A DNA stretch of 64,000 nt. Origin: Marinomonas sp. TW1. Lineage in GTDB: Bacteria; Pseudomonadota; Gammaproteobacteria; Pseudomonadales; Marinomonadaceae. Under the pieces are notes generated by a model, which was not told the origin of the DNA, made no database searches, and worked only from the letters and a program-made list of their open reading frames with translations. Location: NCBI RefSeq assembly GCF_001625355.1, contig NZ_JSEE01000008.1:124001-188000 (forward strand). Direction: 5' to 3'. Positions 34,164-43,073 of the stretch are shown in pieces (position 1 is the first letter of the stretch; the number at the start of each line of letters is the position of its first letter). The translations under genes were made by a program, and so were the position numbers.

Positions 34164-35022
34164 AGTCGAAAATAATAAAGCCTGGTTTCTTGTACTGCCC
34201 GTTTTCTTAATTGTGGCTTTCTCCGCCATCATCCCCTTGATGACGGTGGTGAATTATTCCGTACAAGATATTTTTGACCCATCAACGCGCTACTTTGTTG
34301 GCACCGAGTGGTTCCAACAAGTCATGCTCGACAGCCGTCTGCATGATGCTCTATTACGTCAGTTTATCTATTCCTTCACGGTCTTAGCCATTGAGATACC
34401 ACTCGGTATCTGTGTGGCGCTGATGATGCCGACGAAAGGAAAAGGCGCTTCACTTGCGCTCATTTTGGTGGCCATTCCTTTGTTGATCCCTTGGAACGTC
34501 GTTGGCACCATCTGGCAAATTTTCGGCCGTGCTGACATCGGTTTATTTGGCGCTTTCATGAGTTACATCGGCGTTGACTACAACTACGCATCGGACCCGA
34601 CTGACGCTTGGTTAACCGTTGTGTTGATGGACGTTTGGCATTGGACTCCTTTGGTCGCTTTACTCTGCTACTCAGGCCTAAGAGCCATTCCAGAAGTCTA
34701 CTATCAAGCGGCGCGTATCGATCGTGCTTCACGTTGGGCGGTGTTCCGCTATATCCAACTACCCAAGCTAACCAATGTGCTGATTATCGGTGTGTTATTG
34801 CGCTTCATGGATTCCTTCATGATTTATACCGAGCCATTTGTCTTAACCGGTGGTGGTCCAGGTAGTTCAACAACCTTTTTGAGCCAAGCGCTCGTGCAGC
34901 AAGCCATTGGTCAGTTTGACCTAGGCCCAGCGGCGGCCTTCTCACTGGTTTACTTCTTAATCATCTTGTTGGTGTGCTGGGTTTTCTATACCACCATCAT
35001 GAACATGCAGAAAGATAAATAG
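34153..35022 (+). CDS. glpP: Glycerol-type ABC importer permease 1 (GlpP-like)
   Basis: A 289-residue inner-membrane permease of the MalF/CUT1 type with six predicted helices: about 10-32, 72-94, 102-125, 155-175, 205-225 and 260-282. The cytoplasmic EAA loop is present as YYQAARIDRASRWAVFRYIQLPKL near residue 185, where it docks on the ATPases. AGGAG precedes the ATG, which overlaps the GlpT-like gene by 11 bp. It forms the membrane channel with the next gene product. Confidence 0.9.
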   Translation: MQTKVENNKAWFLVLPVFLIVAFSAIIPLMTVVNYSVQDIFDPSTRYFVGTEWFQQVMLDSRLHDALLRQFIYSFTVLAIEIPLGICVALMMPTKGKGASLALILVAIPLLIPWNVVGTIWQIFGRADIGLFGAFMSYIGVDYNYASDPTDAWLTVVLMDVWHWTPLVALLCYSGLRAIPEVYYQAARIDRASRWAVFRYIQLPKLTNVLIIGVLLRFMDSFMIYTEPFVLTGGGPGSSTTFLSQALVQQAIGQFDLGPAAAFSLVYFLIILLVCWVFYTTIMNMQKDK

Positions 35023-35030
35023 GGGCTACT

Positions 35031-35891
35031 ATGACACCTTCTAATACGCAAGCACCGGTTCATAGCACCGCCGAACGTAAGGCTCGACATGCCCAATGGC
35101 GTGGTCGTTTCGGTCTTGTGCTCTACATTGTCCTATTGCTCTTGCCAATCTATTGGCTCGTCAATATGTCCTTTAAAACCAACACCGAGATTCTCAGCGG
35201 GCTATCCTTCTTCCCTGAAAATTTCACCCTAGAAAATTACGCCAAAATCTTTGGTGATGCGACCTGGTACATGGGCTACGTCAATTCCATTTTCTATGTG
35301 TCGATGAACATGATCATCAGTCTCTTAGTGGCGCTGCCTGCCGCTTACGCTTTCAGTCGTTATAAGTTCATCGGCGATAAGCACATGTTTTTTTGGCTGC
35401 TTTCTAATCGTATGGCGCCCCCTGCGGTTTTCTTACTGCCGTTCTTCCAACTGTATTCGTCGGTTGGTTTGTTCGACACCCACATCGCCGTTGCACTAGC
35501 GCATTGCTTATTTAACGTGCCGCTCGCCGTATGGATTTTAGAAGGCTTTATGAGTGGTGTGCCAAGAGAAATTGACGAAACCGCCTACATTGATGGTTAC
35601 ACCTTCCCACGCTTTTTTGTGCGCATCTTTATTCCCTTGATCCGTTCAGGCATTGGGGTAACCGCCTTCTTCTGTTTTATGTTCTCTTGGGTCGAACTCT
35701 TGCTAGCAAGAACCTTAACCTCCGTAGACGCGAAACCCATTGCGGCCATTATGACGCGGACGGTGTCCGCCTCCGGTATGGATTGGGGGCTGTTGGCCGC
35801 CGCCGGTGTGCTCACCATTATTCCTGGCATGCTTGTTATCTACTTTGTTCGTAACCATGTCGCTAAGGGCTTTGCCCTTGGTCGAGTGTAA
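35031..35891 (+). CDS. glpQ: Glycerol-type ABC importer permease 2 (GlpQ-like)
   Basis: A 286-residue MalG-type permease with six membrane helices. The EAA loop reads EIDETAYIDGYTFPRFFVRIFIPL near residue 180. The N-terminal 20 residues are hydrophilic and basic. It partners GlpP-like permease 1. The gene lies eight bases after its partner. It is distinct from glycerophosphodiesterase, which shares the GlpQ name in enterics. Confidence 0.9.
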   Translation: MTPSNTQAPVHSTAERKARHAQWRGRFGLVLYIVLLLLPIYWLVNMSFKTNTEILSGLSFFPENFTLENYAKIFGDATWYMGYVNSIFYVSMNMIISLLVALPAAYAFSRYKFIGDKHMFFWLLSNRMAPPAVFLLPFFQLYSSVGLFDTHIAVALAHCLFNVPLAVWILEGFMSGVPREIDETAYIDGYTFPRFFVRIFIPLIRSGIGVTAFFCFMFSWVELLLARTLTSVDAKPIAAIMTRTVSASGMDWGLLAAAGVLTIIPGMLVIYFVRNHVAKGFALGRV

Positions 35892-35902
35892 GGAGAAATA
35901 TC

Positions 35903-36175
35903 ATGGCTTGGATGTCTTGGACACTACCAACCGCTCTGTTTTTTATCGGGATTGCGGCCATTTTGGTCAGCATGACCGTCTGGCAAATCATCTCACCTAG
36001 TGTGGAGCGCCGTGGCTTTTTACCACTGGCCACCACCCGAGGAGATCGTTTGTTTATTGGCCTGCTAAGCAGTGCTTTTATCCACCTTGCATTTGTTGCA
36101 CTAACAAGTGTGAGTATTGCGATAGCAACCGTCCTATGCGCTCTTTGGATGATCATCCTAATGCGCTGGGGTTAA
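35903..36175 (+). CDS. DUF2160 family small membrane protein of the glycerol ABC operon
   Basis: A 90-residue protein with two or three hydrophobic helices (about 8-28, 50-70 and 68-88). It resembles DUF2160, found in glycerol ABC operons between the permeases and the receptor (called GlpU in Rhizobium from memory). GGAG lies before the ATG, 11 bp after the second permease. Its role is not established; an accessory or stabilising subunit is possible. Confidence 0.8.
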   Translation: MAWMSWTLPTALFFIGIAAILVSMTVWQIISPSVERRGFLPLATTRGDRLFIGLLSSAFIHLAFVALTSVSIAIATVLCALWMIILMRWG

Positions 36176-36235
36176 CGGTTGCCCTTATGGAAAACTTGGC
36201 AGGAAGCCAAAAAACTAAAATTGTTGAGGTAAATC

Positions 36236-37957
36236 ATGCGCTACAATAAGAAAAAAATTGCACTGGCCACCTTGCCCTTTGCTGTTATGTTGCACTCAGC
36301 TAGCCTATGGGCAGATGCGTATTCAGATGCAGCGGAAAAGTGGGTGAAGGACGAATTTTCAGTTTCCACTTTAACCCAACAGCAGCAACTTGATGAGTTA
36401 AGTTGGTTTACTCAAGCCGCGAAGAAGTTTCGCGGTATGGAAATTAATGTCGCATCCGAAACTCTGACTACCCACAAATACGAATCACAAGTCTTAGCCA
36501 AAGCCTTTGAAGAAATCACGGGCATCAAGGTAAACCATGACTTGATTCAAGAAGGGGACGTGGTCGAAAAACTACAAACCCAAATGCAATCCGGTCGTAA
36601 CATCTATGATGCTTATGTTAATGACTCAGACCTCATTGGTACGCACTTTCGTTACGGTAAAGTAGTGCCGATTTCTGACATGATGAAAGGCGACGGAAAA
36701 AATTATACGTCACCAACATTGGACCTAGACGATTTCATTGGTCTGTCTTTTACCACTGGACCTGACGGTAAACTATACCAACTGCCTACCCAGCAATTCG
36801 CCAACCTATATTGGTTCCGCGCAGACTGGTTTGCACGTGCCGATTTGAAAGCAAAATTCAAATCCATTTATGGCTATGACCTAGGTGTACCAGTGAACTG
36901 GTCTGCTTATGAGGACATCGCGGAATTCTTCACCGACAAAGTGAAAACCATTGATGGCGAGCCGGTTTACGGTCACATGGATTACGGTAAAAAAGACCCA
37001 TCTCTAGGCTGGCGTTTCACCGATGCTTGGTTCTCTATGGCGGGTGCCGGAGACAAAGGCATTCCAAATGGTTTGCCCGTTGATGAATGGGGTATTCGTG
37101 TAGAAAGCTGTCACCCAGCGGGTTCCAGTGTTTCTCGTGGTGGCGCAACAAATGGTCCTGCGGCCGTGTATGCCACAACGAAATACGTCGATTGGTTACG
37201 TAAGTACGCGCCACCAGAAGCGCAAGGCATGACCTTCTCTGAGTCCGGTCCAGTACCTGCTCAAGGCGGCGTGGCTCAGCAAATCTTCTGGTATACCGCT
37301 TTCACTGCAGACATGACCGCAAAAGGCCTACCTGTTGTGAACGAAGATGGTTCTCCGAAATGGCGTATGGCGCCGTCGCCAGTTGGGCCATACTGGGAAG
37401 AGGGCATGAAAAAAGGCTATCAAGACGTTGGTGCTTGGACCTTCATGAACTCAACGCCGGATGATCGTCGTCTAGCGGCTTGGTTGTATGCTCAGTTCAC
37501 TACGTCTAAAACCGTCTCGCTACAAAAAACCTTGGTGGGTCTAACGCCAATTCGTGAGTCAGACATCAACTCACCTGAAATGGCCGCAGCCGCACCGAAA
37601 CTAGGTGGTTTGGTTGAGTTCTATAAAGGGCCTGCTCGTAAAGAATGGTCACCAACAGGTACTAACGTGCCAGACTATCCTAAGCTAGCACAGCTTTGGT
37701 GGCAGTACATTTCACAAGCCGCCAGTGGTGAAGCATCGCCACAAGAAGCCTTGAATGGTCTTGCAGCGGCACAGGATAAAGTGATGCAACGTCTGGAACG
37801 TGCGAAAGTACAAGACAACTGTGGCCCTAAACTGAATACGCCTCGTGACGAAGCGTATTGGTTGGCCCAGCCGGGTTCACCTAAAGCGAAACTGTCGAAT
37901 GAGAAACCACAAGGTGTCACGGTATCTTACGACGAACTACTGCGTTCTTGGGAATAA
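36236..37957 (+). CDS. glpV: Glycerol-type ABC importer substrate-binding protein (GlpV-like)
   Basis: A 573-residue periplasmic receptor, much larger than usual CUT1 receptors but typical of the GlpV group. A signal peptide (KKK start, hydrophobic core, cleavage near ADA) leads to a type 2 binding-protein domain with VASETLTTHKYES near residue 75, YDAYVNDSDLIG near 125, and FANLYWFRADWF near 185. A GVPVNWSAYEDIAEFF-like stretch lies near 220. Aromatic residues dominate likely binding segments (YWFRADWF, WRFTDAWF), suitable for stacking on a polyol. The gene closes the operon and is followed by a strong terminator. Glycerol is the best-supported substrate; another small polyol is possible, as no glpK or glpD is in view. 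Confidence 0.87.
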   Translation: MRYNKKKIALATLPFAVMLHSASLWADAYSDAAEKWVKDEFSVSTLTQQQQLDELSWFTQAAKKFRGMEINVASETLTTHKYESQVLAKAFEEITGIKVNHDLIQEGDVVEKLQTQMQSGRNIYDAYVNDSDLIGTHFRYGKVVPISDMMKGDGKNYTSPTLDLDDFIGLSFTTGPDGKLYQLPTQQFANLYWFRADWFARADLKAKFKSIYGYDLGVPVNWSAYEDIAEFFTDKVKTIDGEPVYGHMDYGKKDPSLGWRFTDAWFSMAGAGDKGIPNGLPVDEWGIRVESCHPAGSSVSRGGATNGPAAVYATTKYVDWLRKYAPPEAQGMTFSESGPVPAQGGVAQQIFWYTAFTADMTAKGLPVVNEDGSPKWRMAPSPVGPYWEEGMKKGYQDVGAWTFMNSTPDDRRLAAWLYAQFTTSKTVSLQKTLVGLTPIRESDINSPEMAAAAPKLGGLVEFYKGPARKEWSPTGTNVPDYPKLAQLWWQYISQAASGEASPQEALNGLAAAQDKVMQRLERAKVQDNCGPKLNTPRDEAYWLAQPGSPKAKLSNEKPQGVTVSYDELLRSWE

Positions 37958-37980
37958 GTTAAGCTAACGCCTAAAACACA

Positions 37981-38005
37981 AAGACCGGCTTCCTGCCGGT
38001 CTTTT
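37981..38005 (+). terminator. Terminator of the glycerol-type ABC operon
   Basis: A perfect nine-pair stem (AAGACCGGC and GCCGGTCTT, loop TTCCT) ends in a T-run, 24 bp after the receptor stop codon. Confidence 0.92.
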
Positions 38006-38081
38006 CATTTCTAATCTTGCATTCGCTAATTCAGTCGCACCTTGTCATGTTTTACTTACCCGTTAACCGCCTACGGTCAGA

Positions 38082-38264
38082 TCAGTGCAAAAGCTTACTG
38101 TCATTCACCACTTCTTTTAGTTGGTCTTGAAGGTTTTCAATGGTTTCAGCCATCAGGTGCTGCTTATCTTCTGGGAATTTAGCAATATCGTCTAAGGATA
38201 TTTGCTCAAGGTCTTCCAGCAATTGAGTTAGGTGCTTTAAATCCTTATCTGTTTCCTGCTTCAT
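38082..38264 (-). CDS. Small hypothetical acidic helical protein
   Basis: A 60-residue protein of unknown function. ATG at 38264 is preferred because AGGAG lies eight bases upstream; a start seven codons earlier lacks one. The sequence is rich in Leu, Glu, Asp and Lys with heptad-like spacing (LKHLTQLLEDLEQI and ETIENLQDQLKEVV), so a short helical hairpin or coiled coil is likely. It stands alone between two terminated units. No family is recognised. Confidence 0.6.
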   Translation of the reverse strand: MKQETDKDLKHLTQLLEDLEQISLDDIAKFPEDKQHLMAETIENLQDQLKEVVNDSKLLH

Positions 38265-38441
38265 CGACGTGCTCCTTGCGAACATTGTTTATAACACCAG
38301 TAACCATAGCTGAGCTTTCTTCGTTTTGTGCGGATTTAAAAGAAAAGTCTGTGTAAAAAATCGTAATTTTAGTTTAAAACCCGATCCGATCTTGCATGAA
38401 CAAATGCTAATAAAAAACAAAACCGTCACATTACCGCGTCT

Positions 38442-39233
38442 TCAATCAAAACGGTAACTGGATGCTGTGACGCCACCAAACACATTTTTATCATGATAAA
38501 CCCTTGTCGCTTCAGCCTCTTCCGCAGCCCCTAACGCCACCATGAGCGGAATAAAGTGATCTTCTCTAGGGTGACATACTCGCGCTTGCGGTGCTTTATC
38601 CCATGCCACAATACGCTCATGACGCTGCTCGGGAGAAGAAGACATCAAGGTCGTTTGTAGCCACTCATCAAATTGAGCCGAAGGGACTTTCGCTTGTGCC
38701 CCAAACAAACGTAAGTTGTGATAGCTCAACCCACTGCCCACGATCAACACACCTTCTTCACGAAGTGGGCGCAACGCTCGACCGATGGCCAAATGCTCGG
38801 CTGGATCTAGGTTATTCTTCAGGGATAACTGAATCAGTGGCATGTTTTTATTAGGGTACATGATCTCCATGGGCGTAAAGGCTCCGTGGTCGTAGCCTTT
38901 TTTATCATCTAAATCCACTGGCATGCCTGCCGCTGACAACAATTCTGCAACTCGAGCCGCTACCTCAGGAGAGCCTGGCGCGGCGTATTTAACGCTGTAA
39001 GTATGCTCTGGAAAACCATAATAATCGTATTCCATGCCAGGAGCCGGACTCGACTGGACCGCCAGCTTTTTGGTCTCCCAATGTCCGGAAATCATTAAAA
39101 TGGCTTTTGGCTGCTCGGTTAACTGATTCGGCATGTCAGCTAAGGCCGTTTCCAACGTTGCCAACATAGCGCGCATGTCAGGCATGTAAGGCCAAGGACC
39201 ACCACCATGAGAAATAAAATAAGTCGGTAACAT
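38442..39233 (-). CDS. DodA-type extradiol dioxygenase (LigB superfamily)
   Basis: A 263-residue class III ring-cleaving dioxygenase of the 4,5-DOPA dioxygenase/YgiD family. ATG at 39233 follows GAGG by eight bases. Metal-ligand histidines are visible in YFISHGGGPWPYM (start), ILMISGHWE (near 48) and GYDHGAFTPM (near 115); a further conserved His lies in GSGLSYHNLR near 170. Such enzymes use Fe(II) or Zn(II) on catecholic compounds. The natural substrate in bacteria is rarely known. It is a single gene without a pathway partner nearby. Confidence 0.88.
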   Translation of the reverse strand: MLPTYFISHGGGPWPYMPDMRAMLATLETALADMPNQLTEQPKAILMISGHWETKKLAVQSSPAPGMEYDYYGFPEHTYSVKYAAPGSPEVAARVAELLSAAGMPVDLDDKKGYDHGAFTPMEIMYPNKNMPLIQLSLKNNLDPAEHLAIGRALRPLREEGVLIVGSGLSYHNLRLFGAQAKVPSAQFDEWLQTTLMSSSPEQRHERIVAWDKAPQARVCHPREDHFIPLMVALGAAEEAEATRVYHDKNVFGGVTASSYRFD

Positions 39234-39406
39234 AAACAACACCTCGTAACTGGGTTTAATGGGTTCAAACTGATTGAAAAAGAACCAATGGAATTGCCCT
39301 CAGTCTAGGCTCGGGGCCCCAGCTGTTCAATATGCGTTCAGTTAATCCATAATTTCCAAATACGAAATAGTTTTTATCTAAAGTCTTTAAACGTTTCATT
39401 TTGGTA

Positions 39407-39432
39407 TAAAAAAAGCCCACACTTAAGTGGCT
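39407..39432 (-). terminator. Terminator candidate downstream of the VOC gene
   Basis: On the minus strand, AGCC and GGGCT flank the symmetric ACTTAAGT and are followed by seven T residues. It lies about 25 bp past the VOC stop codon. The stem has a one-base bulge. Confidence 0.6.
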
Positions 39433-39456
39433 ATTTCAGGCCTTATTGCTCGTATT

Positions 39457-39828
39457 TTATTTTTCGTAACAAAAGACTCTGAGTCTATGTCCATCAGGGT
39501 CCAGTGCGGTAAAGCTGGTACCAAAATCCATCACGCTCATGTCTTGGATAATTTCCACACCCAGCTCCGACCATTTACGGTAGTGAATTTGTAGGGTTAT
39601 CAGATTACTGACTTCAAGAGCAATTTCCATACTTGCAGACACCACGCTATCGGCTTTCGGCTCCACATCAGACCAAGCCCACAAACCAAATTTATTACCT
39701 GACTCACTGACAAAAAGCGCAAAACTGTCTTGCTGATCCACTGGATCTCGCTCAAAAAGTGGACGATAAAAATCCACACTGGTTTGCACATCATCGACAT
39801 AGAAAATTGGAAAATTTGAGAGTTCCAC
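39457..39828 (-). CDS. VOC-family (glyoxalase/bleomycin-resistance-like) protein
   Basis: A 123-residue vicinal-oxygen-chelate protein. The best start is GTG at 39828, six bases after AAGGAG, giving VELSNFPIFYVDDV at the N-terminus. Two beta-alpha-beta-beta-beta units are visible: FPIFYVDDVQTSVDFYRPLF (near 5-24) and the C-terminal SFTALDPDGHRLRVFCYE (near 105-122), the classic DPDGHxL ending. Metal ligands are not all evident. The function is unknown; detoxification or small-molecule binding are common in the family. Confidence 0.83.
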   Translation of the reverse strand: MELSNFPIFYVDDVQTSVDFYRPLFERDPVDQQDSFALFVSESGNKFGLWAWSDVEPKADSVVSASMEIALEVSNLITLQIHYRKWSELGVEIIQDMSVMDFGTSFTALDPDGHRLRVFCYEK

Positions 39829-40001
39829 GCGCTTCTCCTTCGTTAAAATCACACACAAACAGGCATGCTTTACAGCCTATACCTGTTATTCCCTATGCTA
39901 AACAGCACAATGGTTAGTTTATGTCAGCAGTCGTTAAGCGGGTTCGAGGCAGAATAAGAGCCACAGTTGCCAACAAGGCGCAGACTGCATATGCATGTCA
40001 T

Positions 40002-40451
40002 TTAACACCCCTCGTCCTTAGCAAAAGAAGGGGACGGCAAGTCAGTAAAGCCTTCCGCTAGAACGTCCAACGAAACCTCACCAAAACGCTCTAACAACAG
40101 AGACTCCGCCTCAATTAAAACGTCACTAATGGCTTTGTTAACGGCTTGCTCAATGGGGCAATGGGTATATTCATCAGACAATCCAATAGTAAACACAGAG
40201 CTTTCACCTAGTGCATTGTGGATATCCAGCAAACTAATCTTATTCAACGGCATCGCCAAAGACCAACCACCACCATGCCCTTTGACAGAGGTGACATAGC
40301 CTTGTTTCCGTAATCCTGCCATGGTGCGCCTTACGACGACAGGGTTGGTGTTTAGCATCTTGGCAATGCGTTCCGATGTCGCAGGACTTCCCAAACGATC
40401 CATATGAATCAGTACATGCAACATACGTGATAAACGACTGTCTTTTCTCAT
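40002..40451 (-). CDS. Rrf2-family transcriptional regulator (YwnA-like)
   Basis: A 149-residue winged-helix regulator. The helix-turn-helix is at about 20-55 (TSERIAKMLNTNPVVVRRTMAGL), with the wing HGGGWSL. The three clustered cysteines that hold an Fe-S centre in IscR/NsrR are absent; only C98 in HCPIEQAV and the C-terminal C149 remain, as in thiol-sensing relatives such as YwnA. It is divergent from the CPYC flavoprotein gene, with an inverted repeat between. A redox or electrophile-responsive switch for that gene is the likely role. Confidence 0.88.
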   Translation of the reverse strand: MRKDSRLSRMLHVLIHMDRLGSPATSERIAKMLNTNPVVVRRTMAGLRKQGYVTSVKGHGGGWSLAMPLNKISLLDIHNALGESSVFTIGLSDEYTHCPIEQAVNKAISDVLIEAESLLLERFGEVSLDVLAEGFTDLPSPSFAKDEGC

Positions 40452-40497
40452 GACTTACCTCGGCCTTAAAATCTGTGAGCATTCTACCTCAAGATTT

Positions 40498-40520
40498 CAC
40501 GAAACATTAAAAGTTTCATG
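40498..40520. promoter_or_regulatory. Inverted repeat, Rrf2 operator candidate
   Basis: CACGAAAC-N7-GTTTCATG is an eight-base inverted repeat with one mismatch. It abuts the -35 of the flavoprotein promoter and lies 46 bp before the Rrf2 start, so one site could control both genes. Confidence 0.6.
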
Positions 40521-40522
40521 TG

Positions 40523-40552
40523 TTGACTTTGTATTTTCATGTAACTTATGAT
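40523..40552 (+). promoter_or_regulatory. Sigma-70-like promoter of the CPYC flavoprotein gene
   Basis: TTGACT (40523-40528) and TATGAT (40547-40552) are separated by 18 bp. The start codon is 33 bp beyond the -10. Confidence 0.6.
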
Positions 40553-40585
40553 GTTTCTTAAATAAATTTGACTGAGGATAAAAGC

Positions 40586-41485
40586 ATGTCTGAAGAAGTT
40601 ATTATCATTGGGGGGAGTTTCGCGGGGTTATCTGCCGCGATGCAGTTGGCTCGCGGGCAAAGAAAGATCACCGTTATTGATGCTGGCGAACCACGTAATC
40701 GTTTTGCTAACCAATCTCACGGATTTTTTGGACTGGATGGCGTATCCCCTCATCAAATTCAACAAGAAGCACAGCGCCAATTACTAAAATACCCCACAGT
40801 GACCCTGATTGAAGACACGGCCAAAACCGCTTTAAAACTAGACGATCTATTTCATGTCACCTTAGGAAATGGTCAGACGATACACAGCAAAAAGTTGATT
40901 CTGGCAACCGGTCTAAAAGATGAAATACCCGATATTCCCGGCCTACGAGAACGCTGGGGAGCCACTGTTGCCCACTGCCCTTATTGCCACGGCTATGAGT
41001 TAAGAAATCAGTCCTTGGGCGTCATCGCCACCAGCCCTCATTCCATTCATCAGGCCGCTATGCTGCCAGACTGGGGACCAACCACCTATTTCACCCAAGG
41101 TCAGTTTGAGCCAGATGAGGAGCAGTTAGCCTTACTAATCAAACGCGGCGTTACCATAGAACGTACTGAAGTGATTGAAGTCCTTGGTCGACCACCCAAA
41201 ATCACCAGTCTCTATCTCGCCGATGGTCGCACCATTCAGATTGGTGGCATTTTTGTGGCCCCTAAAACCCATATGGCCAGTTCATTAGCCGAGCAACTCG
41301 GCTGTGAATTTGAAGAAGGCCCGTTAGGGTTAGTAGTCAAAACCGATGAGATGAAACAAACCAATATTACGGGGTTGTTCGCTGCAGGAGATACGGTTAA
41401 CCCCATGCAAAATGCCACTTTTGCATCCGCTGCTGGGGTGATGGCTGGCGTGGGAGCCCATCACGCCTTAATCCAAGACACTTAA
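40586..41485 (+). CDS. Thioredoxin-reductase-like NAD(P)/FAD-dependent oxidoreductase
   Basis: A 299-residue flavoprotein. ATG at 40586 follows GAGGA; an upstream TTG is less likely. It has an N-terminal FAD motif (IIIGGSFAGLSAAMQLARG), LILATGLKDEIPDIPG near residue 104, a redox-active C131-P-Y-C134, and a C-terminal FAD segment GLFAAGDTVN near 265. The NADPH-binding GxGxxA motif expected near residue 143 reads GVIATSPHSIHQA, so it is altered and the electron donor is uncertain. It is divergent from an Rrf2 regulator, a recurrent pairing. A thiol-disulfide or quinone-linked reduction role is likely. Confidence 0.85.
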   Translation: MSEEVIIIGGSFAGLSAAMQLARGQRKITVIDAGEPRNRFANQSHGFFGLDGVSPHQIQQEAQRQLLKYPTVTLIEDTAKTALKLDDLFHVTLGNGQTIHSKKLILATGLKDEIPDIPGLRERWGATVAHCPYCHGYELRNQSLGVIATSPHSIHQAAMLPDWGPTTYFTQGQFEPDEEQLALLIKRGVTIERTEVIEVLGRPPKITSLYLADGRTIQIGGIFVAPKTHMASSLAEQLGCEFEEGPLGLVVKTDEMKQTNITGLFAAGDTVNPMQNATFASAAGVMAGVGAHHALIQDT

Positions 41486-41533
41486 TAGTCTGGCCGAAAA
41501 ATGCGACGGATAGCATTTTTCGACTTTTTTAAG

Positions 41534-41637
41534 TGCAAAATTCCTGTAATAAATTCCATCCTTCCTAGCCAATTACTGACCTTACTTTCTACCTCAACGT
41601 GTTGAAAATGCCTGTTAAGTAAACTCTCCGTCATGAT
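41534..41637 (+). promoter_or_regulatory. Conserved 5' leader of the OmpA-like gene, copy 1
   Basis: Two blocks are shared with the region before the second barrel gene: TGCAAAATTCCTGTAAT (41534-41550) and AAGTAAACTCTCCGTCA (41617-41633). They are 83 bp apart start to start, exactly as in copy 2, and the first lies 248 bp before the ATG. A shared promoter or leader inherited by duplication is likely. Confidence 0.55.
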
Positions 41638-41781
41638 AGTGCAATCCCCTGTAATTAAAGGCTTTTCAAGCGATTACGGGGTGTCTTTTCTGGCGTTTAA
41701 AACCCGCTTATTCTGAAAAAAAGCACAACGCTTATTGTCAATAAGCACCCAACACCCCAGACACTTATCAGGAGATAAACC

Positions 41782-42924
41782 ATGTCTTTTACTTTTGCAA
41801 AACGCACACTGATCAGCAGCTTAGTCGCTGCCGCTTCTTTTTCATCCATCGCTTTGGCACAACCGCAATCTGGTTTCACCATCACCCCAAGTATTGGTCA
41901 TTACGATATGGACAATGACCGCGATGAAGAAAATGACACCGCTTATTCTTTAGGCTTAGGCTACCAATTCGACAACCCTTGGGCGGTCGAATTTGTTTAC
42001 CTCAATGCTGACACAGAATCAGCTCAAACCGGCAATAAAGTCGACGTAGATCAGTATCGCTTGGATGGTTTGTACCACTTGCCTAATGTCTCTCGCTATA
42101 ATCTGACACCTTACTTAGCCGCAGGGGTTGGCACAACGGACTTTAGCACCAACGCAGACAATAATGTGGAGATTAATGCCGGTGGTGGTTTGAAATACGC
42201 CATCAATGATTCGCTTGCTTTACGCGCCGATTTTCGTCTAGTAAATGACGTCGAAGATCATCACGTCGACAAGGTCTCTTCTATTGGCTTACAAATGACG
42301 TTTGGCCATAAAGGGAACCACGAAGCCAGTCAGGAGATGGATTTTCAACCTATCGACTATGACGAAAATGTCGATCAAGCAACAGATGAAATGGCTGATA
42401 CAACGCCAGCAAATGAACCTGAAACCATCACAGAAATAGAGCAGCCTGTGATCACTGAAGACAACCCGCCAATGGAAAACACGGTAGAACAAGAAGAGCC
42501 ATTACCTGAGCCACCAGTGACGGCTGACGGCACGGAACCAAGCCTGTCCGAGCAAGCTGCCGTTGTCGCAGCACAACCACCCATTAAATTGAATATTCAG
42601 TTTGCCAGTAACCAAACTCAGGTCCCGCAGAAGTTCTACCCAGAAGTTGAAAAACTGGCCACGTTCCTAATGGAAAACCCCAATACCACTGTGGTCATTG
42701 AAGGTCACACAGACGATACCGGTGCCGCCAGTTACAACCAAAAAGTATCGGAAGAACGAGCCAATGCCATTGCCGATGTATTAGTGGAAATCTTCGGCAT
42801 TCCTGAAAATCGTGTGAGCGCCATCGGATACGGTGAAGATAAGCCATTGTTCGACAATGACTCGGCCGAGCATCGTCAAGCAAACCGTCGTGTTGTCGCT
42901 GTGATCTCGGACAATCAGGCTTAA
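41782..42924 (+). CDS. OmpA-family outer-membrane protein (beta-barrel plus peptidoglycan-binding domain)
   Basis: A 380-residue outer-membrane protein. The signal peptide ends near ALA-QP. Residues about 29-175 form an OmpA-like eight-stranded barrel (GFTITPSIGHYDMDND, LGLGYQFDNPWAVEFVYL, PYLAAGVGTTDF, LRADFRLVNDVED). An acidic, proline-rich linker follows (about 185-265). The C-terminal OmpA domain (about 270-375) has IQFASNQTQ, VVIEGHTDDTGAASYN and the ERANAI and VSAIGYGEDKP segments, which bind peptidoglycan diaminopimelate. It anchors the outer membrane to the wall. The next gene is a paralogue of the barrel half only. Confidence 0.93.
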   Translation: MSFTFAKRTLISSLVAAASFSSIALAQPQSGFTITPSIGHYDMDNDRDEENDTAYSLGLGYQFDNPWAVEFVYLNADTESAQTGNKVDVDQYRLDGLYHLPNVSRYNLTPYLAAGVGTTDFSTNADNNVEINAGGGLKYAINDSLALRADFRLVNDVEDHHVDKVSSIGLQMTFGHKGNHEASQEMDFQPIDYDENVDQATDEMADTTPANEPETITEIEQPVITEDNPPMENTVEQEEPLPEPPVTADGTEPSLSEQAAVVAAQPPIKLNIQFASNQTQVPQKFYPEVEKLATFLMENPNTTVVIEGHTDDTGAASYNQKVSEERANAIADVLVEIFGIPENRVSAIGYGEDKPLFDNDSAEHRQANRRVVAVISDNQA

Positions 42925-42980
42925 ATCACCGGCATTCAAGCTTCCCAATGATTGCCACAGAGCGATTCGCATTTAGGCAC

Positions 42981-43007
42981 GCCCAATCTTAGATTGGGCT
43001 TTTTTTT
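42981..43007 (+). terminator. Terminator of the first OmpA-like gene
   Basis: GCCCAATC-TTA-GATTGGGC followed by eight T residues, 57 bp past the stop codon. A textbook rho-independent terminator. Confidence 0.93.
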
Positions 43008-43073
43008 GTCCGCTTTATTCATTTCCCTCCTCCCTAATTGACGTTAAATGGCGCTCTAAAAAGTCTGTACCAC

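Noticed and set aside
39930-39960. GGTTCGAGGC resembling a tRNA T-arm
   Set aside because: No acceptor, D or anticodon stems pair around it, so it is chance.
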